Source: Rhabdophis nuchalis
Taxonomy: Eukaryota; Chordata; Lepidosauria; Squamata; Natricidae
Direction of reading: 5' to 3'
Assembly: GCA_039707465.1 (NCBI GenBank)
Contig: CM077649.1
Location: forward strand, 14,775,501 to 14,839,500
DNA length: 64,000 bases
Of this stretch, positions 34,601-49,600 are shown in pieces (within the stretch, counting starts at the first letter, position 1; every line of letters starts with the position of its first letter). A program made the position numbers and the translations under genes. The notes under the pieces are model-generated. The model saw nothing but the letters and a program-made list of their open reading frames with translations. It had not been told where the DNA came from and made no database searches.

Positions 34601-37600
34601 GTTATAGAAATGGCTAGTTTATATTATGTCAAAGTATAAAGTTGAGGTTTGACGCTATTGTCTTAGTCCAGGGGTCTGCAAAGTTGGCTCTTTTAAGACT
34701 GGTGGACTTCAACTCCCAGAATTCCCCAGCCAGCATGGCTGGCTGGGGAATTCTGGGAGTTGAAGTCCACCAGTCTTAAAAGAGCCAACTTTGCAGACCC
34801 CCGTCTTAGTCTAATGCACCAAAGGGAAATCAGAAATCAACACCTTTTTTCCCCTTTGCCCTACACTTTTCCCTTCCCATTTCCCAATTTTCTTTTGTAT
34901 TTTACATTTATAAATTAATAATATAGAAAAAAATAACAAAAAAAGTATAATGCCATCTAGCCAAGATATTTGAAGGCATCATATTGGCTGGGGGCGATTA
35001 TAAAGGATGAAAGACTTGTTGTCAGGGTTCCAACCCTAATTAAACCATGAGCCTCAAGTTCAAGCTCAAGCCACTTATAGTAATTAATGAATTATCTTTT
35101 GTCTTCCAAGTCTTCCCACCCTTTCTGGTTATCTTGGATATTTTTCTTCCAATACTAATCAGCATCAAGATGCATATAAACGCAATGCAAAACCTAAACT
35201 GTGGAACCCAAAGGTGCTTTTTCAAAAGGCAACTGGATTTTGTTTTTCCTTAAAGATGTTTTGCTTCTCATCCAAGAAATTTCTGAAGGGCAGGGAATAA
35301 GCTTTGAATGCATTCATGATGTGAAATGAATATATGAATGCTAAAATAATCAAGATAGTTTTATGTAGCAAGAGGAAATATTGCTTACCCAAGTCAGTGA
35401 GACGTTTTGGTGATCTGCTTGAAGATCTAGACCGTCGATGATCAGGTGATTTACTAGTACTTCTTCTTCTTCCTGTAGAACATCTCAGACGGACAGGTGT
35501 CCGACTTCTGGACCGTAACCTGAGAGATATTCTATAACTGTCTCTTGAATCGGATCTTCTTCTTCTCCTCTCAGTTGATCTTGATCGATTTCTCCGAGAT
35601 CGTCTATGTCTTTTCCTTGACAAAGATCGCTGTCTTGATACCGATCTTGATCTAGTCCTCCTCCGTCTTGAACGTGATTGTGAACGAGTTCGAGAGCGTG
35701 ACTGTGATCTATGATCAGATTTAGATCTTGTTCTCTTCCGTGTTAATGATCGTGAACGATTTCTTCTAGACCTTGATACTGTTCTACGTCTACGAGACCT
35801 AGATTCTGGGGACTTGGAACCTTTACTTCTTGATCTTCTCAAACGTTCTTTCTCTCCTGTTTTATCTATAGATTTAGACCTAGATCTAGATTTAGATTTG
35901 TGTTGCTCAGGTGATTTTTCTCGATTATTCAAAGTTGCTTCCAAAGACTCAGTTCCATCTGTTTTCTCAAGGGACTTAGACTTTGATCTGCATTTAGAGT
36001 GTTTTCCTCTTGAGTCATCCACAGAATCTTTGTCTTTTTTTCTTTCAGAAGACTTTGATCTAGATTTTGATTTAGATCTTGGCTGATCTGATGACCTAGA
36101 TCGTCCATGTCTAGAATTTAAGGTTGACTCCCTCTTTTCAACTGATTTTGTTCTGGACTTATGATCAGTAGATTTAGATCGCCTTTTTGATTTTGCTGCA
36201 GTTTCTGTGTTCTCAACAGATTTGGATCTAGATTTGCGATTATCAGAAGACCTAGAACGTCTTCTTTTTGATCTAGCTGAAGTGTCTCTTTTATCAACAG
36301 ATCTGGATCTAGATTTGCGATCAGAGGACACAGAACGCCTTCGTTTCATCCTCACTGAACTGTCCCTTTTCTCAACAGATTTGGACTTTGATCTGCGGTT
36401 ATCAGAAGACCTGGATTGCCTTCGCCTTATCCTCACTGAACTCTCTCTTTTGTCAACTGATCTGGATCTTGACTTACGATTATCAGAGGATCTTGATCGC
36501 CTTCGCCTTCCTCTCCCTGAAATCTCCCTTCTGTCAACAGATCTAGACCTAGATTTGTGGATTTCAGGGGTCCTTGATCTTCTCCCCCTTCTTCTCACTG
36601 AAAGCTCTCTCTTGTCATCAGGAGATCTTGACCTAGATTTGAGATTATCAGAAGATCTAGATCGCCTTCTCCGCGTTCTTACTGAAGAGTCTCTTCTATC
36701 AAAAGATTTGGATCTAGATCTACCACGATCAGAAGACTGAGATCGCCTTCGCCTTGTTCTCACAGAGGTCTCTCTTTTGTCACTTGATCGTGATCTAGAT
36801 TTATGATGGTCAGAAGATCTGGAGCGCTTCCTCCTTGATCTTGTCAAAGTCTCTCTTCTATCAACTGATCTTGATCTAGATCTGCGATTGTCAGAAGACC
36901 TGGATAACCTTCGTCTTCTCCTAGCTGATTCCCTTTTTTCAACTGATCTGGATCTAGACTTGTGATCAGATGATCTGGATCGTCTACGTCTTGATCTTAT
37001 TAAAATTTCTCTTCTATCGGGAGATTTAGATTTAGATTTAAGACGATCAGAGGTTCGGGAACGTCTTCGTCTAGATCTTAATGAAGTTTCTTTTTCATCT
37101 TTTTTATCAACAGATTTGGATCTAGATTTATGACGTGAAGTGGAGTGTTTTCTCTTAGAACTGGAATCATTTTTGCTTCTAGAACGTGCTCTTCTAGATA
37201 CATGTCTAGAAGTAGAACGTGATCTAGATTTCTTTTTACGTTTCTTTGACTTGGAAGGAGATTTTGATCTGCTTTTTTTGGCTTTTTTTCCACTTTTACT
37301 TTTATCTTTACTTTTGCTACTTATTTTTTCACTTTTTTTGTCTTTTAAAATACTCCCTTCATTTTCCTTAACTATGTCTGAAGAATTCAGAGTAGCATCT
37401 GAATCCTGATATTTTAAAGAGTCCTGAAGAGAAACTTCCAAGTCTTTATCCTTTATTATAACCTCAGATTCAACAACTATTCCTGAATCTTTTGCCTCAA
37501 TGCATTCTCCCACTTTGATGACTTCTTTCTCTGCCAAGTGCACAGGCTTTACAGCTTCCCCTGAATCTCCCAGGACAATGGTTTCCAGTCGATTCACTTC

Positions 37601-40600
37601 CACATTGCCTTCTGTTGTCATACAGAGAGGTTTTATAGTTGTTTGCTCCTTCGAAGAAATCTGTACATCTAAGTCTTTTCTGTTTGCCACACCTACAGTT
37701 TCTGATGTTGCTTCTGAATCTTTCATTTCCAAAGTGAACTGTGGAATTACAACTGCAGTCTTATCTTGCGTTAATATCACATGTTCTACGGTTGATTCCT
37801 GAGCTTTCTCTTCTGCCACAAATCCACTTTTTAAATTCTGTTCAATATCCTTTGTACTTGAACATTCATAAACTGATACAAAATCTTTAACAGGTTCCAG
37901 AGATGTTTCTACAATCTTTTGTTGTGGCAAATTTGAGTTTCTTTCCAAATTCTGAGTGCTTAAAGGTAACACTGATTTTGAGATTTCCTGAAAATCCATT
38001 TGCTCTTTCTCTCCTGATGTTTGTACAGCTTGGAGGTTTTTTATTTCAATTACAGACTTGCATACAGTAACTGTTTCAAAATCTTCCAGTTCTTTCATGT
38101 GTACAGATTCTGAAGCATTGTTACATTTCAATTCCATTTTATCAGTAAGTCCTGAATTTGATTTTGACTTATTAATATCTGTAGAAATGTCAGATGACTT
38201 TTTAATTAAATTGTCTAGTTCTACATTTGTATTGGTGGTCTGTATATCTGACATAGTTACACTTTCCCGAAATATTTCAGAACATTTTTCAGTTGTTTCT
38301 GGAACTATAGCTGATATATTTGATCCAGTATCTCTTGCTTTTGAAATTTGAGTAGTCATCTCTGAAATACCTATTATTTCTTCATATGTAAGACTGCCTT
38401 TTAAATCTTTGGCCACTGTGGTATCAAATTGGGGAGACTCTAAATCTTTTCTTTCCTGGTCACGTCTATATTTCAAAATTTGTTCTAGGTTTTCCATATT
38501 GCCTGAAGATAATATGTTTGAAATAGCTTTTGATAGTTGGTCTTGTGTCACTTTTTCAGATTCTGAAGCAATTTTGAATGGATGTATTCCTAGCCCATAT
38601 TTAATTTCTGAAGCAGATTCCAAATTTTTTGCTTTCAAAATGTTTCCTTGTTGTATTTGTGAGTCAGAGTCAATGATTTCTAGTGGACAACTCTCTGTAG
38701 TTGTGTCAGAAGATTTGAAGCCAGTTACTCCTAAATATGTTCGAGCAGTTTTGAGCTCTGGGATGTTTGAACTGTCAGTTACTTTCAATGTAGAAACAGA
38801 TTCTGAAGATGTTAATTCTGGTTTCTTTAACTGCACTGCAGTGGCCACTGGATCTTTTATTGCCGATAGCCTTTCATAGCTCATTGTTGCTCTTAAACCT
38901 TTTGGTTCAACTTTAGATCCAGACTGTGAAACATCAGCTGCATCTCTGGATTCCAATACATAAAGAGACTTAGTATATTTTTCTCTCTGACTAGCTTTAA
39001 AATTCTTCATCTCTTGTGCATCTAAAATAGTAGGGCTTTCTTTCAAATCTTGGACATCCACCATAACTTCAGGCAGAGTTGTATCAAGCTTCTCTCTCTC
39101 TTGACCTGTGATAGTTTCAGAAACTCCAGAATATTTTAATAATAATTCTGTAGGTGGTTCTGAAGTTATTCCAGAAACACTTTCTTTATCAGCAACTGAT
39201 AATCTTTCTTCCATAATTTGTGTCCTTACCCCATGATTCGAAGATATAAATAGTTTCGAAACATTTGCATCATTTTCATTAGATGGCTGGACAGGTTCAT
39301 CGTTCATCTTTTCTTTACCCATAAATTCTACATTTATTGACTTCTGACTTGCTTCTACCCTTTTCATATCTGTTCTGTAATTACGTTCAAAACTTTCTTC
39401 TGATACATCTGTAGATTGCACCGAGGCAAACAGAGATGTTAGAACATTTTGCTTTTCTGTTACATCCAATTCTTTAGACTTGGGAGGTATTTCTAGATCT
39501 TCAGTATCTATTATGTATAAAGGTGCTGGAGGTGTTTTCAAATGTTCATGTGTCAATCCTTCACTTCTGAGTATAGCATTTGAGTTTTGCAACTTTGGTA
39601 CACTCTTTGACACTGGAAGCATTTCACTTTTTCTGGGAGTTTCTGCTGTAAATTCCACACTATCTGATGATACCACTGATTTGCATCCTGGAATGTATTC
39701 TTTAGTTTCTACACCTGCTTGAAGCAAAGGTTCTGAATCAATGTTCAAGTCTTTTATATTCATGGTTTTAGATTCTGAAATTTTTGAATCTTTCATTTGA
39801 ATTTCATAAGGCTTTGGGATGGACTCTGAATTTGTTTTTGCCAAGTACACAGTTTCTGGACCATAGTCTGAAACTTTAGTTCCAGAATCAGAAGTAAGAA
39901 CAATCAGATCTCTTTCTGTCAAATGCACAGGTTCTGGTGTTTCCATTAATTTTGTAGTTTCTATTTTTTCTTCCAATTTCTTGTTCTTCTGAATATTAAA
40001 TTCATCTATATACAGAATCTTCGAACTTGTTCTTGCACATTTAACACCTAAATCAGGCACAGAATCTAAACATTCTTTTCTAATTTGTGTCCTTGTGTGC
40101 TCTAATTGTTCTTGCTTTTGTTCAAGAGATTCTGAAACTGATTCAAATTGTTTCATAGTAGTGCCAAATGGAAAATCATCTCTTGATTCAACCAATACTA
40201 AATTCTTCAATTTAAAAAATTCCTTAGGATCAATTGCAGCTCCCAAAGGTTTTCCAGGTTCTTTTAAGTCTTGTACTACCGCTATTCCTTTAAATGCTGG
40301 ACTTGCATCAATTTCATGCAATGATTTTGAAATGAATAATGGACCTTGACTCTTACCTAATGACTTACTTTCTCCTATTTTACTGGAATTTGTTTCAATT
40401 AGTTCCTTACTTCTTGATATAAGTCCCAAATCTGTTGTATCTGAACTACTTTGGTTCTTCTTTACAGTGGAATCACAACTTTTCTGCTCTATTTCTGGCA
40501 CAAAATGAGATTCGGTTTCACTTTGCTTCTGATTGGACGTACCTTCAAGTGTCTCCATGTATGTCACAGTTGGTAATGCAATTGATTTTGATGCAGTTTC

Positions 40601-43600
40601 CACATTTTTTACATGTTTTTGCAATGATTTTAAGTTTTCCTGTAAATCATTTGCTGCTTCAGTCACTGCTTCAGGCTCTGTACTTTTAACATATCTGATT
40701 TCCTTGGCACATGGTAGTTCAAAATTGTCAGCATTCGACTTATGCAATGATTTCAAAACTTCATCTGAATTTTTCAACTCCATACCTTCAGTTTCTGTAT
40801 AAAGTTCTAGATTATGTTCTGAATAGTTTGCAAATATCATCTGCAGGGATCCTGAACCAGCATCAACATCTCTCTCTTCAGGTTCAAGACCAGTTTTGAA
40901 ATCTTTTTTGTGTGCCTCCACATCTGATTGTGAAGTTTCCTTCACTATTTTAATTTCTTCTATGCACTGCAACTGTGAAGAGGAATTTTCTAAATTGTTT
41001 GCAAATATCAAAGATTCTGGAATATTTTTCAACTTCTCTGCATTCTTGTTTTCTTTATTTCTTAGATCTACATGTTTTGAACTTTCCAGATTTCGTATTT
41101 TTCCAACCTCTGTTTGTATTATTGTTTCTGAAATATTCACATCTTTTAATTGCGAAGCATTTTCAGGAACTTTCACATTAAACAGTGCCAGAGAACGTTG
41201 AATGGTTTTAGAGTTTCCTCTATTTTCTATTATAGTTTCTAATGAAGTCTCCATATAATTAATCTGTTCAGCCTTCTCAAATTCCTGGACGCATTCTAAA
41301 TTCTTTGCTTTAGAAGATTCTGGAGCAGATTTCCAATTTTCTGATTCTGTTACACCATCAGATTTTGCTTTTAAATATTTTGGGTCCATTTGCGTAAACT
41401 CAGAACTAACTTCTACATTTGTTTTTTCCAATACAACTGAGAGATGTTCTTCTGAATCTATTCTAGTCATATTTTCTAACAGTGGAGCTCTTTGTAAAGC
41501 CGTTGCACCTTTTTGGATTGGAAGATATGCTGCATTTTTTTCTGATTCACTCAGTCTTGTCATGAGGGTAGCAGTTTCTTTTAATTCTTTCATCTCTTTT
41601 GGAATCTCTGTACCAAGGTTTGCTCTATTATATTTTTGTGCATCAAATTCTGAAACTTCTTGCTGAGGTTTCAGCTGAACTACCTCAGCTAGCTCAGTAT
41701 CTTTTTCAGGGATTGTATGGCTAGCTTCTGGAGCAGTTTCCAAATCTTTCTGTTCGGTTCCAAACGGTTGTGGTTTGTGCAAATATTTCATTGTGGGAGT
41801 TTTCTCAGAATCGTGCACTAAATCACTTTTTCTACTGGAATGTTTAGGACTTCTTTCTGAAGCTTTCACTTTTGCAGTATTTAAAAATTCTGAAGTTGCT
41901 TCAAAATCTTTTCCTACCACCATAGCTAAAAATCCTAAAGTTGTTACTGAATCTTTAGCTTCGGCATTCGATTCCAAAGGGAGAGTCATAAATTTATAGC
42001 CAGTTGGTTCAAAAGATGTAGATACTGTTTCTTTCAAATTTTTTGAAGCCACAGACTCTGTAACAGAACTTACACATGTTACTTTCATTGCAGTAGATTC
42101 CAGCCTGGCTTCCAATTGCTCTGGTTCCCCTCTTACACAACATGGAGTACTTTCAGGAATGTTTTCTTGATCTGTTGTCTCCAACATTAACTTAGCTTGC
42201 TCTACTTCACTTATATCCGACACTCTTTCTGCAACTGTGCAAATAGCATCACTTAAATATTTATCCTCTGGGCATATATTTACAGTTACATTAGGACGGG
42301 AACTGTCTTCTTCCAATTCTTTTTCATTTGTAAGCTTGACTTCACTGACCTCCTGAATACTTATGGAAGTAGAATCTTCTTCAGATTCTAATGTATCCAG
42401 TTTGCTGGTATCTGAACTAAGCATATTATTCAACATAGTTGAGTTTAGATTTTCATACACATTTTTTTCATTAATCAAAGTAGAAACTTCTTTCAAGGTA
42501 GACTCCAAGGGTGTATCTATATCATTATCTTCACTTAAGAGAGAACCTGAATTTTCTAGATTTGAATGAGAAATAAGTTGCGGAACATCTGTTTCTTTGG
42601 CATGCTTTTTATATTTCTTCTCTTTTTTTTCCTTCTTTCGTTTTTTCTTTTTCTTTTTATCTTTATGTTTCTTGTCCTTCTTAGACTTTTTCCTTGGAAT
42701 TTCATCTTGCACATCTTCAGATAAGCCTCTCTTAATGGAGCGTGAATTATTCCTTTCGATCTCATCTCCATCCCCTTTAAAAAGATATTTTGGTTAAAAT
42801 TTAAAACAAAAACTGACACAAAGTTGTACGAAAATCAAAGGCTACATTTTACAAGACTAACCAACAAGCAGCTTTGCTATATTTGCTGGAATTGCCAGGT
42901 TATAGGAATCAACAAGCAACTTTTATTAAGAATACTGATAAATACCATGAATTTCCAAAGAGCTATGGTCCTATATAGGTAGTCCTCAACATACCACCAT
43001 AATTGAGCCCAAAATTTCTGTTGCTAAGTGAGAAAATTGTTGTGAATTTTGCCCCATTTTACGACTTTTCCTCCCACAGTTGTTAAGTGAATCACTGCAG
43101 TTTTTTAGTAACATGGTTGTTAAATGAACCTGGTTTTCCAATTGGCTTTGCTTATCGGAAAGTCACGAACATTGATCACATGACCTTGGGACACTACAAC
43201 CTTCATAAATATGAGTCGGTTGCCAATTGGCTGAATTTTGACCATGTGACCATGGAGATGCTGCAACAGTAATGAGCATGAAAAACAGTTATGTCACTTT
43301 TTTCAGTGCTGTTGCAACTTCAAATGAACTGTTGTAAGTCAAGGACTACCTGTATTTACTGATTCCTTTATAGCATATTCATTTATGCCTTAGGTTTAGG
43401 GAGTTTATCTTCACCATAAAGTGGGGCCATTTTTGCTCAAGTTCTTTTTAAATTTATATATTAATTAGATCTTGTTCTTTCTAACCTACATTTTCATCTT
43501 CTTTTGGCAGACGGACTCCAATTTTAACATATCTGGTTATTCAGCAATATGTGGACATTAGAAAAGCACAGAAGTCCCTATCGGTCTTTTGTAACACTGA

Positions 43601-46600
43601 AATGCTGCTTATTAACCATCAGAAAACCAAGACAACACACTTTGTTGGGGAAAAGACAACAGTTATACACCTGACATATATTAATAGAAACAGTCTTTTG
43701 TATTTTCGTGGACAGAATAACTCAAATATTTTGTTCTCTATGCCCAAAGAAAAAATCCTTATTTTTTCCCCAAACAAAGGGGAAGGTGATCCTATATCAA
43801 CAACGGATAAAATGTTTGAAGGCAAAATCTTCCCTCAACTTCTTTATAGCCTGGAACTCTATTCAGAAGATTATCTCTACTATAAACTATTACAATTTAA
43901 AATATTGCTTTAGAACACATTAAGTAAACATTTATACGTATGCTACTTTAATTTATATAAATTGCAAACAATATGCAAAATTGATATAACTATTTTCTCC
44001 AAATTTCAATTTAATCCATCCTTACATACGTAGCAAATGGTACAGAAAGAGTATAAACAACACATTTTCCAAAACAGTACATTATTCTTCTCCAGAAGGC
44101 TATATTAAATGTACCCATTCTGGAGATGGCATACTATTTTGCAAGCATTATCTATTTTAAAGACATAGATATAAATAAAATTATGAACTGAACTTAAAAT
44201 GTTTTTTTAATTTACCTGATTTGTACCGTGGTTCAGTACCCAACACTTCTGATAATACTTGTTCTATCTTCTGCACTAGTGAATCATTTTGAAGACTTTC
44301 TATAGATTGAATTGTATCATCTGAGGAGTTTACTTGTTCAGGTGTGTTTATTTCACCATTGTGCTGATTTCCTAGCTTTCCACTAGTCAGGAAAAAAATT
44401 TAAACATCTCAAGCTCAGACATATTTCAAGAAAATACAGTCAAATGTGCCCTATACGTTTACTACTTCAAAATTTGCACATAAACCTTATAGACCAAAAC
44501 TGTATAAATATAAAAAATATTTTCACGGTGAAATTAACAAAGGAAAAGCGCTCAACAGGTAATAATCACATAAAGCTTACTACAATAAAACAATGAAGTC
44601 ATAATTTATGTCAGTCAAATATATAGAACATTACATGTCCTTTGATGTATGTTACATATAATAATGTCCAATGTTCATGTTTTTAACAGATGAAACAAGA
44701 ATGTCAGGCATTGTACCATACATTTACTCAGAAGACTAGATTAAAAACAGTGGGAGGACATACATTTCCTTGCAGAAAATAGTATTTACATGTGATATTT
44801 TAATCAAATTTACAATTAAGCATCTATAATAAAGCCTGCATAATCTTGAGCCCAATTTTTTTAGTATTATCTCCTACTATAGGTTGTCAAATCTTCAGTG
44901 CTATTTGTTTTTCTGTTGTTACCACTTGAAACAAAGGCACTGTATTTTTGCGTAACTATGTATATACGTTTTTCAGCCATGTGCACTGAGCTGATATAGG
45001 TAAATAAAAGCCATTTACAAATCAACATTATACAGCATAAGAAAATTGAGTGATCCTTTCAAGTGCTAACTTGTTGATAATTATATTCCTTTCCAGAATA
45101 TAACATCCATTTTTTGTAGTTATCAGATATGATCTGATTATTTTTACCCTAACTAAAGTAAATCTGAGTTACATTTATTTGTTTCATGAAAATGAAAGAA
45201 ATATGTATAAGAATTATTCTGTATACTGGAAAGCATTTCAATGCATATGTTCAATGGAATTTGAACACAGTTGGGATACTAATTCAAAGGCACTGATGTC
45301 ATTGAAATATATGAAGATAAAGATCTACTAACATTAAAAGTAAACAGCATCAGACAATGTTTTCAAGAAAAACCAAGTATTTTAATGAAGGATTCCTCAT
45401 TAAAAAGAAAAAGAAACAACAACAAAAGGGATTGATGTGTCTGATATTTGAGTATTATGTGTATGTTGTTTGTTATATATTGTCTGTGGAGTTTTATGTT
45501 TCTGTACGTTTTTTTCGTTTGGTGTTGGGTGTGCACATAAAGGAAGAGGAGGGGTCAGAAATAAAACAGTTACCGCTTAAATGCGGTTTATAAAAATAAT
45601 GACATGGAATGTGAAGGGTACAGGAAATCATATAAAAAGGAAAAGGTTGGAACTTAAATTTAAAAGGGACTCTCCAGATATATTATTCTTGCAGGAAACT
45701 CATCAAAAATCTGAGGATGTTAATAGAATGAACATTAAAGGTATGCAAATTTATGAAAAATCTTTTGGGACTTCCAAAGCTAGAGGAGTTGCGATATTGA
45801 TATCAAATAGGGTATACTTTGAAAAAAAACAAGTAATTAGAGATGAGGAAGGCAGATATTTAATAATTATAGGGAATATTAACGAGCAAAAAGTGACATT
45901 GGTTAATTTATATCTACCGAATGAAAAACAAAAGGGATTTTTGGACAAAATTACTAAGATTTTGGAAATAGAAAGTGAAGGGAAAGTAATTGTGGCGGGA
46001 GATTTTAACTTAATTAGGGATAGAATTGATAGTAATAATCCTACCCGCTTTAGTCAAACAAATAAAGGGGAAATTTTAAATAAATGGATGTTTCAAAACA
46101 GTGTGGTAGATGTTTGGAGGGAGTTGAAAGGCTCTGAAAGGGTGTATACCTTCTGTTCTAAGGTACATAATACTTATTCAAGGATTGATTATATTTTTGT
46201 TTCTAAAGATTTGCTGAATAAAGTAGATAGAATAGATGTGGGAATTTTTAAGGATTCTGATCATGCAGAAGTTATGATGGAAATAGATTTTAATTTTGAG
46301 AAAAAGGAAAGAGGTTGGAGATATGATGAAAAATTGTACAAAAAGGAGGAGGATAAAATATGGATATTCAAAAAATGGAAGGAAAGTTGGGAATTGAATG
46401 ATAATGAAGAGGTAAAATTTGAAATTGTTTGGGATACGATGAAAGCTATATTTAGAGGAGAAAGTATTAAATTGTCAAGCAGGAAATATAGAGAATATAA
46501 AGCTAAAATTGATCAGGATACAAGACAAATTAAGATATTGGAGAACCAATTCTCACTTACGAAAGATAAAAAATGTTTGGAGGAATTGACCTTATTAAAA

Positions 46601-49600
46601 ACTAAACTGATAGAAGAAGATATCGAATTGGTTAAAAAAAATTTAAGATATTTGAATAGGGATTTTTTTGAATTTAGTAATAAAAATTCTAGGTTATTGG
46701 CAAAGATGGCGAAAAATAAAACTCAAAAGAGAGAAATTGGTTCTCTGATAGATGAAAAAGGTACAAGGTGTTATAAGAGATTGGATAAATGTGAAGTAGC
46801 CAGGAATTTTTTTCAAAAATTATATTTAAAGAAATCAATTGATTTAGAAAAATTGAAGAATCATCTTGGAAAATATGGTATGAAAATAGATCAAACATAC
46901 AAAGAGTTGATGGAAAGAGATATAACACAGGAGGAAATCAACGAAATAATACAAGAGTTAAAATTAGGGAAGACCCCAGGAGAAGATGGATTACCTGCTG
47001 AATTCTATAAAGATTTTAAAGAACTAATAATACCAAAACTGCAAAAATTATATAATGGTATTCTACATGGAGGAGAAGTCCCGATGTCATGGAATAAGAC
47101 AGTAATATCTTTAATTCCTAAACCGGATAAAGATCTTGAGAGGATCGAGTCCTACCGACCTATTTCTTTAATCAACCAAGACGCTAAAATATTTACAGCA
47201 ATTATAAGTAATAGATTAAACAGTTTTATAGACAAATATATAAGTTATAATCAAGTAGGGTTTGTTAAAGGTAGATATATGAGTGATATAATTAGAAGAG
47301 TATTGAATATTATAGATGTAGCAGAGAATAATGGAGATGAATTAGGTATAATATCGTTAGATATTTTTAAAGCTTTTGATTCTGTACAATGGGATACTAT
47401 AAAAGTAATTATCGAGGCATTAGGCTTTGGTAATAAATTTATACATGTTATTTCAAAATTATATCAAAAAAGCAGTGCAAAGGTAAAGGTGAACGGAACA
47501 ATGACGGAAGAGATTAAATTGGAAGCAGGTACGAGACAAGGGTGTCCCTTGTCTCCAACATTATTTTTGTTAGTTATGGAGGTCTTGATTAAATTGATAG
47601 AAGTAGATGAAGAGTTGGAAGGTTACAAGGGATATAAGATAAATTTATATGCGGATGACACTTTGATTATTTTGAAGGATATAGAGAAAGATTTAAAGAG
47701 GATAAATAAACATTTGATAGAATTTGAAGAAATGACAGGTTTAAAGGTAAATTGGTCAAAATCTGAATTATTAATAAATAAAGATGGTAAGGAGTGGGAG
47801 AGTATGCAAGAACAATTTGGGATAAGAGTTAAGAACACACTGAAATATTTGGGGATAACACTCTCATTTAAAGTTAGAGAATTAAAAAAAATTAATTATG
47901 AGGTGATGTTGAAGGAAGTAGAGAAAAAGATAGATAAATATAAAGAGATAAAGTTGTCTTGGTTTGGTAGAATTGCAATGTGTAAAATGATGTTGTTACC
48001 AAAGTTTAATTTTTTATTTGAGATGCTACCATTAAATTTGACAGAGAAAGATATAGAAGAATATCAGAAGAAATTGGATAAATTTTGTAATGGTGGGAAA
48101 AGACCAAGATTAATGAAGAAACTGTGGTATCAAAATCAAAAAGAGGGTGGATTGGGAATTCCCAATCTACTTAATTATTATCGGGCGTATAATATTAGAA
48201 CTGTGATAAAAATACTTAAAGGTGGGGATGGTCATTGGAGAGATTTGGAGTTAAAAGATATTAAGAGATTTGGGTCTATATGGTTCCTAGATAGAGCAAA
48301 AACAAAAAAGGTAATTAATAGTTATTGGTTAAAGGGGTTGAGCAAAACTTGGAATAAATTTGTTAAAAAATTGATTCCGGATATAACGTTTTTGGGAAAG
48401 ACAATTGAAAGTTGGCCGATTAAAACTAATTCAAGTCGGAACAAAGTAATTGAGGATGAAAATATAGGAAATATAGTAGATTGGTTAAAAGCTTCAGGAA
48501 CTGAAAGTAGGAAGAAAAAAATAATTCAAAAACTGGAGTTAAATTGGTTTGAAAAAATACAGGTAGAAAAATGGAATATGAAGGCAAGGGGAATATGTAA
48601 CATAGATAGAAGTAAAACTAAATTTGAAATTTTAGTATCTCAAATTATTAAGGATGAAGTTGGGTTAAAAGGACTTGTCAGTAAGATATACAAGATTATA
48701 AATTTTGATGGAAATCCACAAATGGTAATGAAAAGGAATTGGGAAGAAGATTTAAAGATTAAAATATTGGATTTGGATTGGAATGAGAATTGGAAGAGTC
48801 GGATTATGAAGACTTTATCTATAAGGATTAAAGAACATAATTTTAAGGTTGTTTGGAAATGGTATTGGACCCCTTTAAGATTATCACAGATAGATAAAAA
48901 AATGAGTGATAAATGTTGGAGATGTAATATGGAATTGGGAACTTACGAACATATGTGGTATAAATGTGTGAAAATTAAAAAGTTTTGGCAGCAATTGGAA
49001 ACAACGATGTGTAAAATGATGAAAAGAATAATAATATTGAGACTGGAAACTATACTGTTATTGATAATTAACGAACTAGAGTTAACAAAATATGAGAAAG
49101 AACTGATTAGAATTATGATTATAATAGGTAGAATTGTAATAGCAAGATATTGGAAAATAGAGGTAAATATTAAAATAGAAGAATGGTATTGTGAAATGTG
49201 GAAATTAGCCTTAAACGATAAAATGACGTGTGATATTAAATTTAGAGAGGGGGTTTATAAAAATGATATTTTTTGGAAGACTTGGAAGCCATTTGTGGAC
49301 TATGCACTTGGAACTTTGGATGTCTCGACGCCTGTACCGAGAGAACGTGGATTTTGGAGATTTTAAAGACAATAGACGACACTTGAAACCAACTCTTCCT
49401 TTTGTTTTGTACAGCACCGGGTGATATATTGTAAAAATTAAAAAACAAATAAATAAAAAAATAATAAAAAAAAAAACAATCAAACTCTAAAAAAAAAAAA
49501 AAGAAAAAGAAAAAGAAACTATTTTTAATTAATTTCCCGACATACATTGGTTATACATTTTAATGGAATCCATATGTATTTCACAAATACATGAAGTGCA

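Larger units (their letters stand above)
32450..34660 (+). mobile_element. Decayed L1 ORF2, C-terminal half
   Basis: Broken frames on the plus strand follow L1 ORF2 order: FGGFAGFKMNTQKT, WGVIL, LLRWNKL…LMGRISL, DAKERGGLGL, and near 34200 'LLPLMVDM' followed by a lysine-rich knuckle-like stretch. Many stops and frameshifts. Interrupted at 32978-33422 by a fold-back element. Antisense in SON intron 3. Confidence 0.65.

Noticed and set aside
35222..35388. Extension of the giant SON frame beyond the donor (about 52 codons)
   Set aside because: The donor gtaagc and the exact continuation LTDL|D-KAQLLE in exon 4 show splicing. A retained-intron isoform cannot be excluded but has no support in the sequence.
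35814..41999. Many open frames on the plus strand opposite SON exon 3 (for example 36207-36740, rich in DLDLDL)
   Set aside because: They mirror the RS and Ser/Glu-rich codons of SON. They have no independent motif, and their repeats follow the SON units.
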